DNA of 9,403 nucleotides, from positions 1-9,403 of the forward strand of contig CAJUDT010000086.1 in the NCBI GenBank assembly GCA_910585415.1. Reading direction: 5' to 3'. This DNA comes from an uncultured Flavonifractor sp. (GTDB lineage: Bacteria > Bacillota > Clostridia > Oscillospirales > Oscillospiraceae). The notes beneath the pieces were generated by a model. It searched no databases, was not told the DNA's origin, and saw nothing but the letters and a program-made list of their open reading frames with translations. Of the stretch, positions 1 to 5,144 are shown in pieces. The position numbers and the translations under genes were made by a program. Position 1 is the stretch's first letter. Each line of letters begins with the position of its first letter.

Positions 1-9
1 GGGAGGAAT

Positions 10-43
10 CCAAAGGAGGGGGCCCGCAGGCCCCCTCTTTTGG
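10..43. terminator. Strong GC hairpin with T-rich flank, likely bidirectional terminator
   Basis: The arms at 10-24 and 29-43 pair over 15 positions with a single G-T wobble around the loop CGCA. The outer part of the stem is A-rich on one side and TTTT on the other, so it resembles a rho-independent terminator on either strand. It would be the last of three hairpins met by leftward transcription leaving the XRE gene, and it could equally end a rightward gene lying outside the window. Structure is seen directly; termination is inferred. Confidence 0.65.
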
Positions 44-62
44 TCGTTTAAGGGGTGGAGGT

Positions 63-100
63 GTCGGAGGCGGGGGAAATCGAAATCCCCCGCCTCTGAC
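63..100. terminator. Second GC hairpin downstream of the XRE gene
   Basis: The arms at 63-77 and 86-100 pair over 15 positions with one G-T wobble, leaving an 8-base A-rich loop. The stem is very GC-rich (a GGCGGGGG core). No run of T follows directly on either strand, so it may be a structural or terminator-like element, not a classic intrinsic terminator. It sits between the first hairpin and the repeat copy at 107-191. Confidence 0.45.
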
Positions 101-106
101 TGATTC

Positions 107-191
107 TTTGGTTACTTTCTGATCATTCAGAAAGTAACCCGCCGGAGGCAGGACCAGAAAACAAAAACCACCAGAGTAACGAGGAAGAAGC
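107..191 (-). repeat. Dispersed structured repeat, copy 1 (inverted relative to copy 2)
   Basis: Read on the minus strand, this 85-base stretch matches the plus strand at 9322-9403. Shared blocks are TCTTCCTCGTT, CTGGTCC, GCCTCCGGCGGGTTACTTTC and GAAAGTAACCAAA. It ends in a perfect hairpin at 110-139 with 13-base arms (GGTTACTTTCTGA) and a 4-base loop. The stem tip differs from copy 2 but keeps pairing, so structure appears conserved. It starts about 11 bases after the XRE stop codon, in the XRE sense orientation, and may serve as that gene's 3' end. No terminal transposase or target duplication is visible. Probably a multi-copy intergenic family. Confidence 0.8.
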
Positions 192-202
192 AAAACCAAT
201 AC

Positions 203-421
203 TCAAGAACTCCCTTTCGAGTCAGCTTTCCCCAACAGATAGTCCGTACTGACATCAAAAAAGTCAGCAAGGTCACGTATCACAGAGGCTTGAGGCTCAC
301 GCTCATTATTTTCATATCGCCGATAAGAATGATAGGAGATATTGACGGCTTTTGCAACCTCTTCTTGACCTAGTTTCCGCTCTTTCCGTAATTGTAAAAT
401 ACGTTCACCAAATATTTTCAT
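203..421 (-). CDS. XRE/Cro-CI family transcriptional regulator, 72 aa
   Basis: A single-domain helix-turn-helix DNA-binding protein. Residues about 5-60 form a Cro/CI-type fold: the recognition unit GQEEVAKAVNIS is followed by YRRYENNEREP and the typical closing motif FFDVSTDYLLG. There is no extra sensor or peptidase domain, so it resembles small phage- or plasmid-style repressors. The chosen start is the ATG at 421, which has GGGAG 8 bases upstream and begins MKIFGERI. A longer in-frame start at 508 would run through the shared promoter and operator and is rejected. It is divergent from the gene at 510-764 with an 88-base gap holding a large inverted repeat, so autoregulation and repression of that neighbour are likely but inferred. 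Two sampled 60-base lines are 35-38% GC, well below the operon beside it, suggesting acquisition by transfer. Confidence 0.88.
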   Translation of the reverse strand: MKIFGERILQLRKERKLGQEEVAKAVNISYHSYRRYENNEREPQASVIRDLADFFDVSTDYLLGKADSKGSS

Positions 422-430
422 AATAATCTC

Positions 431-490
431 CCAAACAGGGTTGACATAGCCAAACGGGACATTTATAATGAAAGTGTCCCGTTTGGCTAT
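431..490. promoter_or_regulatory. Operator: 16-base-arm inverted repeat plus a third half-site
   Basis: The arms ATAGCCAAACGGGACA (446-461) and its exact reverse complement (475-490) flank a 13-base spacer holding the -10 box. A related block, CCAAACAGGG, at 431-440 matches the arm core CCAAACGGGA (450-459) at 8 of 10 positions, giving a possible third half-site next to the XRE start. A dimeric HTH repressor binding here would cover the promoter spacer and the transcription start of the rightward gene. On the minus strand the spacer also offers a TATAAA (467-462) that could serve the XRE gene, though no good -35 box was found for it. The inverted repeat is seen; its use by the adjacent XRE protein is inferred. 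Confidence 0.75.
441..469 (+). promoter_or_regulatory. Perfect consensus sigma-A promoter for the DUF6809-like gene
   Basis: TTGACA at 441-446 and TATAAT at 464-469 are separated by exactly 17 bases. Start of transcription is expected near 476, inside the right operator arm, giving a leader of about 34 bases. A full AGGAGG at 497-502 lies 7 bases before the ATG at 510. With both signals at consensus the gene should be strongly expressed unless repressed. Confidence 0.9.
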
Positions 491-509
491 ATAGATAGGA
501 GGAATCAAA

Positions 510-764
510 ATGTCAGACTTATTAGAATGCCTCTATACCTACGCAGCAGAACACCTAATTTTTGAGGACCCTGCCTACCGGAAAACCTGCGCCCGTAAAG
601 AGGACAGCTTGGAAGCCTTTAGAAACACCTTAACCCCCCAGCAGGTGGAACACCTGAACGCCATCGGCCAAATGCTCCACGATATCGACATAATACAAAG
701 CGAGGCAATGTTCAAAACCGCCCTGTCTATGGGTCTGCGCCTGGGAATGCTAAACCGTGCGTAG
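510..764 (+). CDS. Small DUF6809-like protein of unknown function, 84 aa
   Basis: A small, charged, mostly helical protein with no signal peptide or membrane segment. The pattern (N-terminal LLECLYTYAAEH, a DPAYRK block near 20-25, a central helix of about 30-55 containing LTPQQVEHL, and a C-terminal MFKTALSMGLRLGMLN) resembles the DUF6809 family of Clostridia and their phages, which I recognise by style only. No biochemical role is known to me. It has an ideal promoter and ribosome site and sits divergent from an XRE repressor, the arrangement of a tightly controlled accessory gene. Its stop codon lies inside the opposing racemase gene (15-base tail-to-tail overlap). Sampled GC is about 53%, between the XRE gene and the operon. 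It could be an antitoxin- or phage-derived regulator partner, but nothing in the sequence proves that. Confidence 0.75.
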   Translation: MSDLLECLYTYAAEHLIFEDPAYRKTCARKEDSLEAFRNTLTPQQVEHLNAIGQMLHDIDIIQSEAMFKTALSMGLRLGMLNRA

Positions 765-1454
765 CTTATACCCACAGGCAAGAATGCAAGTCTCCGCCAA
801 AACATCCATCGCGTCCGTATAATAATCCGGCAAGCCGTGGTAGGTCCGGTAGACCGAAAGCTCCGTACAGGCCAAAATCCCCCCATCACACCCAGACTCG
901 CGCAGCCAGCGGTCGATGACCGCGAATTTTTCCCGGCTTCCCTTCTCGCCGCGCTTGATTTCCTCATAGATAATGCGCATAACCAACCGCTGGACCTCCG
1001 GCGGCGGGGAGGCCGCCTCCAACCCCTGCGCGTCGCACTCCCTCTGATAGACCCCCGTCTGGATGGTCCCGTCGGTGCCCAAAATGCCGACCTTTTTCTT
1101 CCCCGCCCGGGCCAGACGGCCCACCGTCTCCCGGGGCATATGCACCAGAGGAATAGAAAGCTCCCCTTGCAGCCGGCCGGCAAAAAAGTGGGAGGTATTG
1201 CAGGGAACCGCCAGCAGAGTGCAGCCGCCCCGCTCCAGCAGCTGGGCCCCCGCCAACAGACGCCGGTAACACCCCTCCGCGTCGCCGCCTAAAATCGCCG
1301 CCGTCCGGTCCGGCATTCCGGTGTCGCTCAAAATCAAGGTGGGCAGGTGCTCCTGGTCACAGGCCGCGTCGGTGCGGTCCAGAATCCGCTGATAAAAATC
1401 CTGAGTGGCCTGGGGGCCCATGCCCCCAAGGATACCGAGACGTGCTTCCTTCAT
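750..1454 (-). CDS. Aspartate/glutamate-family amino acid racemase, 234 aa
   Basis: A cofactor-independent racemase of the aspartate/glutamate/hydantoin superfamily, expected to interconvert L- and D-amino acids in the cytoplasm by a two-cysteine mechanism. Seen: the N-terminal GILGGMGPQAT (7-17) typical of aspartate racemase and RacX/YgeA proteins, first catalytic Cys85 in AVPCNTSHF, and second Cys196 in ILACTELS. The positions and total length fit the archaeal-type aspartate racemase (about 228 aa). The start at 1454 has GGAG upstream and forms an ATGA 4-base overlap with the ligase stop, so the two should be translated together. A longer in-frame start at 1553 would lie deep in the ligase gene. 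The pairing with a D-Asp-ligase-like enzyme argues for aspartate as substrate, though broad-specificity RacX activity is possible. Its 3' end overlaps the opposing gene by 15 bases, leaving no room for a terminator. Confidence 0.92.
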   Translation of the reverse strand: MKEARLGILGGMGPQATQDFYQRILDRTDAACDQEHLPTLILSDTGMPDRTAAILGGDAEGCYRRLLAGAQLLERGGCTLLAVPCNTSHFFAGRLQGELSIPLVHMPRETVGRLARAGKKKVGILGTDGTIQTGVYQRECDAQGLEAASPPPEVQRLVMRIIYEEIKRGEKGSREKFAVIDRWLRESGCDGGILACTELSVYRTYHGLPDYYTDAMDVLAETCILACGYKLRTV

Positions 1455-2659
1455 CGTACTTTCTCCATACAGGACGCGTACCATTTGACGTACCGCCTCT
1501 GGCCCCGCCAGATACGCAGGCGGTGCAGCAAACCGCTGTCCGGCTTGAACCACAGGGGATTGACCGACGCCCCCGCCTGGTCCAGGGCGCGCATTTCCTC
1601 ATGGAACTTGGGATTTACATAGTCATACGCCACCTGACGGGGGACCACCCACCACAGGTGGCGGTTTTTTGTCACCGTCAGCGGGCAGGGAACCTGGTCA
1701 ATCCGGTCCTCCACCAGATAGCGGGCCAGATTGTGCCCCGCGCCGGTCACATAGTAATTGCTTCGGCCCTGGCGGCAGTTGATTTCAAATGCCTTGAATT
1801 TGCCGTCCCGCTGGTCGTACTTGATGTCGAAATTGGAGAACCCAATAAAATGAATGGCCTCCAGAAAGTCCCGCAGCTTTTCGCACAGCTCCGGCTGAGG
1901 CTCGGTGATAATCACCGCGTGATTGCCGATGGCGTGGCCGGTGTGCTCCTCCAGCAGGACATGGCCCACGCACATGAGCCGGACCTTCCCGTCCGCCCCG
2001 GAGTAGTTGGTCACCACCCGCATATAGCTGTCGTCCCCGGGGATAAAGTCCTGAAGAATCAGGGAATCCTCATAGCCCGCCTCGTAAATCTGGTCGATAA
2101 CCGTATCCACTTCCGCCCTGGTCTGAAGGACGTAGGCCTTCTTCTGCGTGGGGAAGGGGTGCTTCCAATAGGTGTCCGATTCGGCGGGCTTGACCACAAA
2201 GGGGCCGTCAAAGGGGAGGGTGAAATCATGCCCCATGCCCTTGTGATAGACCACCGTGGCCGGGTAGTCAATGCCGTACTGTTCGCAGAGCTGGTAAAAT
2301 TTCTCCTTGTGAATCAAGCGCTCCAGCACGGACAGGGATACATAAGGGGCAATTACATTGCCCGGATAGCGCAGAAGGTTGGCGGAGATGGCGTTGAGGT
2401 AGTTGTCCCCGCAGCCCAGGACCAGGATCTGCTTATCCGGGTGGGCGTTGGCCACCTCGGACACGTTGGCCAGGACCTGCTCTACCCGGTCGTTGCCGGG
2501 GCGGACCCGGTAATCAATCATCCTGCTCCCGGCGCACACACTGGCGGGGTAGATGCCATAGACAATGCTGGTCACCCCGTAGGCCTCATAAAAGGCCCGT
2601 GCCATACTGTACGCATTGATATCCGCGCCCAGCAGCACGGGGATAAAATCATTTCTCAC
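1451..2659 (-). CDS. ATP-grasp carboxylate-amine ligase, D-aspartate ligase (Asl)-like, 402 aa
   Basis: An ATP-grasp ligase expected to activate a carboxylate as acyl-phosphate and join it to an amine. It strongly resembles the Asl enzyme of Enterococcus faecium, which attaches D-Asp to the lysine side chain of peptidoglycan precursors. Seen: N-terminal FIPVLLGADINAYSMARAF (residues 5-23), FVVKPAESD (154-162) for nucleotide binding, LQDFIPGDDSYMRV (202-215), and the metal-binding NFDIKYDQRDG (276-286) with FEINCRQGRSN (291-301). No membrane segment, so cytoplasmic. The start is taken as GTG at 2659, with AAGGGGGG 7 bases upstream; in-frame ATGs at 2689 and 2737 add residues that do not look like the family and lie inside the small upstream gene. 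It overlaps that gene by 11 bases and the racemase by 4. The acceptor substrate is uncertain, since relatives are thought to have direct diaminopimelate cross-links. Confidence 0.9.
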   Translation of the reverse strand: MRNDFIPVLLGADINAYSMARAFYEAYGVTSIVYGIYPASVCAGSRMIDYRVRPGNDRVEQVLANVSEVANAHPDKQILVLGCGDNYLNAISANLLRYPGNVIAPYVSLSVLERLIHKEKFYQLCEQYGIDYPATVVYHKGMGHDFTLPFDGPFVVKPAESDTYWKHPFPTQKKAYVLQTRAEVDTVIDQIYEAGYEDSLILQDFIPGDDSYMRVVTNYSGADGKVRLMCVGHVLLEEHTGHAIGNHAVIITEPQPELCEKLRDFLEAIHFIGFSNFDIKYDQRDGKFKAFEINCRQGRSNYYVTGAGHNLARYLVEDRIDQVPCPLTVTKNRHLWWVVPRQVAYDYVNPKFHEEMRALDQAGASVNPLWFKPDSGLLHRLRIWRGQRRYVKWYASCMEKVR

Positions 2660-2846
2660 AGCCCATCCCCCCTTGAAATGTAACCTCATACCAGCCGTCC
2701 CCCATGGGAGACACGCCGGCCGGATAGCACCGGGCAATCAGACCGGCCTGCTCGCCGGTGAGACGAAGCTCCCGGCGGCGCACCTCCCCGCCGGCAAAGC
2801 ACTGGGACACCAGCGCCCCCAGGCTCCGCTCTTCTATTGTAGTCAT
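2649..2846 (-). CDS. Small uncharacterised protein, 65 aa
   Basis: I do not recognise a family. The reading frame is supported by AAGGAG 8 bases before the ATG at 2846, by its place 42 bases after rel, and by an 11-base overlap with the GTG start of the ligase, so ligase translation is probably coupled to it. The protein has a basic, helical first half (ERSLGALVSQCF, then GEVRRRELRLTGEQAGLIARC) and a second half that looks like a short beta hairpin (GVSPMGDGWYEVTFQGG). It has two central Cys (16 and 40) and a third near the end (63), no signal peptide and no membrane helix. It might be an accessory subunit of the ligase, or mainly a translational lead-in. The function is unknown. Confidence 0.75.
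   Translation of the reverse strand: MTTIEERSLGALVSQCFAGGEVRRRELRLTGEQAGLIARCYPAGVSPMGDGWYEVTFQGGMGCEK
2667..2674 (-). promoter_or_regulatory. Ribosome site fixing the GTG start of the ligase
   Basis: The minus strand reads AAGGGGGG here, 7 bases before GTG at 2659-2657. It lies inside the 65-residue gene and decides against the longer ATG starts. Confidence 0.7.
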
Positions 2847-2888
2847 GTTCTATTCTCCTTAACAGGATTTTTTCTCTGAAATTTCCTC

Positions 2889-5108
2889 TTATCCGGCGGT
2901 ACGCTTGACCTGATAGACCCCCTGAATCTGACCCAGGCGGTTAATGACCGTCTGAAGCTCGCTCTGGTCCTTGACCTCCAGGAGCAGCGTGATATTGGCA
3001 TACCCGTCGGGCATGGCCCGGGCCGCCAGGGAGGTGGTCTTGACCTTGGCCGAGGACAGGACCATAGCCACGTCCAGGGTCAGGCCGTCCCGGTCCTTGG
3101 CGGAGAGCTCCAGGGAGGTCTGATAGCGGGCCAGCTCGCCTTCCGCCCAGGTCACCTTAATCCAGCGGCCCGATTCCTCCGGCTTGCGGCGGTCCGGGGC
3201 GGCGTTGGGGCAGTCCTCACGGTGGACCGACACGCCAAAGCCACGGGTGATGAAGCCCACCACCGGGTCCCCCGGCACAGGGGTGCAGCACTTGGCGAAC
3301 TTCACCAGACAGTTGTCAATCCCCTCCACGATGATGCCCGAGTCACTCTTGCCGCTGCGGGGCGGCGGGGTGGGGATGTTCATGGCGGGCCGGACCACCT
3401 CCTGGGTGGTCTTGTCGGCGGCCTGCTGCTCGGCGTGGAGGCGGTTGAGCCGGGTAATCTCGTCCTTGATGCGCACCACGGCCTTCTGCGCGGACATGCC
3501 CCCGTAGCCGATGGCCGCGTACAGGTCGTCCAGGGAGCCAAAGCGCACCTTCCGCAGGACGAAGGGCAAGATATCCTCTCCGGTAATGAGCCCCAGGCTC
3601 AGGCCCACATGCTTGAGCTCCGACTCGAAGGAGGCCCGGCCGGTGGCGATGTTTTCCTCCCGGCGCTCCCGCTTGAACCACTGGCGGATTTTGTTCCGGG
3701 CCTCGTTGGACTTACAGATTTTCATCCAGTCCCGGCTGGGGCCGTGGGCGGACTTGGAGGTGATAACCTCCACAATGTCGCCGTTTTTCAGGGTGGTGTC
3801 AAAGGGGACCATGCGGCTGTTGACCTTGGCCCCCGTCATCTGGTTCCCCACGGCGGAGTGGATGTTGTAGGCAAAGTCGATGGGCGTGGCCCCGGCGGGG
3901 AGGTTGATGACATCCCCCCGGGGGGTAAACACAAAGACCTCGTCGGCGAAGAGGTCCACCCGCATGGTGCGGACAAATTCCTCCGCGTCAATGTCCTGCT
4001 GGCTCTCCAGCAGCTTGCGGACCCACTCGAAGGCCTCCTCGGTGCCCAGCTTGGCGTTGGCCATGCCCTGCTTGTACTTCCAGTGGGCGGCAATGCCGTA
4101 TTCGGCGGTATTGTGCATCTCCTGGGTGCGAATCTGCACCTCAAAGGGAATGCCCTCCCGGCCGATGACGGTGGTGTGGAGGGACTGATAGCCGTTGGGC
4201 TTGGGAATGCCGATATAGTCCTTGAACCGGCCCAGCACCGGCTTGAACAGGTCGTGAATGCACCCCAGGACGTTGTAACACTCGGGGATATCGTCCACGA
4301 TAACCCGAAACGCGTACAAATCGAAAATCTCGTCCATGGTCTTGTTCTGGGTATACATCTTGCGGTAGATGGAGTAGCTGTGCTTCACCCGGCCATAGAC
4401 GGTGCAGTGGACCCCCTCCTGGGACAGGCGGTTTTGAATCCGCCGCTGAATGCGGGCCAGAAATTCCTCGTGGGCGGAGGACCGGGCGGCCAGCTCGTCG
4501 GCAATCTCCTGATACCCCACCGGGTCCAGGTACTTGAGGGAGGTGTCCTCCAGCTCCCACTTGATGCGCTGCATCCCCAGCCGGTGGGCGATGGGGGCGT
4601 AAATTTCCATTGTCTCCAGGGCTTTCTCCTTCTGCTTGCGGGGGGATTGATAGGCCATTGTGCGCATGTTGTGGAGCCGGTCGCAGACCTTGATGAGAAT
4701 CACCCGGATGTCCTTGGCCATTGCCATGAGCATTTTGCGCAGGTTCTCCATCTGCTCCTCCTCTTTGGAGGTATACTGCATCCGGGTCAGCTTGGTGACG
4801 CCCTCCACCAGATCGGCCACCGGGAGCCCGAAGAGCTTGGCAATTTCCTCATGGGTGGAGCCGGTGTCCTCAATGCAGTCGTGGAGCAGGGCGGCGATGA
4901 TGGAGTCGGTGTCCAGCTCCAGTTCGGCCACGATCTCCGCCACCGCCAGCGGGTGGGTGATATAGGGGGAGCCGTCCTTCCGCAGCTGCCCCGAGTGGGC
5001 GTTGTCCGCGTAAGTGAAGGCGTGAAACAGGCGCTGGGTGTCCAGTGCCGGATGATAGTCTTTGATTTTGTCTTCCAGGGCCTGATATCGCTCCAGAATA
5101 GGGTCCAT
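2889..5108 (-). CDS. rel: Bifunctional (p)ppGpp synthetase/hydrolase, Rel (RSH long form), 739 aa
   Basis: Makes and degrades the stringent-response alarmone (p)ppGpp, acting at the ribosome when amino acids run out. Domains in order: HD hydrolase at about 25-180 with intact HDCIED (76-81), so hydrolysis should be active; synthetase at about 225-345 with RFKDYIGIPKPNGYQSLH (294-311), whose RxKD form is typical of bifunctional Gram-positive enzymes; TGS domain at 388-449 (VFVFTPRGDVINLPAGATP); helical region; Cys-containing conserved domain at 600-633 (KFAKCCTPVPGD); and a C-terminal ACT domain from about 660. Length is normal for the family. The start is ATG at 5108 with GAGGTG 6 bases upstream; the in-frame GTG at 5117 is part of that ribosome site. 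It lies 36 bases after recJ and 42 before the small gene, so it belongs to one operon. Confidence 0.98.
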   Translation of the reverse strand: MDPILERYQALEDKIKDYHPALDTQRLFHAFTYADNAHSGQLRKDGSPYITHPLAVAEIVAELELDTDSIIAALLHDCIEDTGSTHEEIAKLFGLPVADLVEGVTKLTRMQYTSKEEEQMENLRKMLMAMAKDIRVILIKVCDRLHNMRTMAYQSPRKQKEKALETMEIYAPIAHRLGMQRIKWELEDTSLKYLDPVGYQEIADELAARSSAHEEFLARIQRRIQNRLSQEGVHCTVYGRVKHSYSIYRKMYTQNKTMDEIFDLYAFRVIVDDIPECYNVLGCIHDLFKPVLGRFKDYIGIPKPNGYQSLHTTVIGREGIPFEVQIRTQEMHNTAEYGIAAHWKYKQGMANAKLGTEEAFEWVRKLLESQQDIDAEEFVRTMRVDLFADEVFVFTPRGDVINLPAGATPIDFAYNIHSAVGNQMTGAKVNSRMVPFDTTLKNGDIVEVITSKSAHGPSRDWMKICKSNEARNKIRQWFKRERREENIATGRASFESELKHVGLSLGLITGEDILPFVLRKVRFGSLDDLYAAIGYGGMSAQKAVVRIKDEITRLNRLHAEQQAADKTTQEVVRPAMNIPTPPPRSGKSDSGIIVEGIDNCLVKFAKCCTPVPGDPVVGFITRGFGVSVHREDCPNAAPDRRKPEESGRWIKVTWAEGELARYQTSLELSAKDRDGLTLDVAMVLSSAKVKTTSLAARAMPDGYANITLLLEVKDQSELQTVINRLGQIQGVYQVKRTAG

Positions 5109-5123
5109 AGGGTTCACCTCAAT

Positions 5124-5140
5124 GGCGGGACCGGCCCGCC
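5124..5140. other. Small GC hairpin in the recJ-rel gap
   Basis: GGCGGG (5124-5129) pairs with CCCGCC (5135-5140) around a 5-base loop. On the transcript it sits 3 bases before the rel ribosome site and just after the recJ stop. There is no T run, so it is not a terminator. It could affect mRNA stability or rel translation; this is a guess. Confidence 0.35.
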
Positions 5141-5144
5141 GCTT

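Noticed and set aside
446..490. Inverted repeat as a terminator for the XRE or operon transcript
   Set aside because: No T run follows on either strand and it contains a perfect promoter, so operator function fits better, although it could slow polymerase.
422..508. Longer start for the XRE protein at 508
   Set aside because: It would translate through the operator and the divergent promoter, and adds residues outside the HTH fold; ATG at 421 has GGGAG upstream.
203..764. Calling the XRE/DUF6809 pair a proven toxin-antitoxin system
   Set aside because: The genes are divergent and not co-transcribed, and neither protein shows a known toxin motif; only an acquired regulated cassette can be supported.
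1442..2683. A 413-codon open frame on the plus strand across the ligase
   Set aside because: It mirrors the ligase gene and has no recognisable domain or ribosome site; codon periodicity explains it.
5109..5117. GTG start for Rel at 5117
   Set aside because: The GTG is the end of the GAGGTG ribosome site that serves the ATG at 5108.
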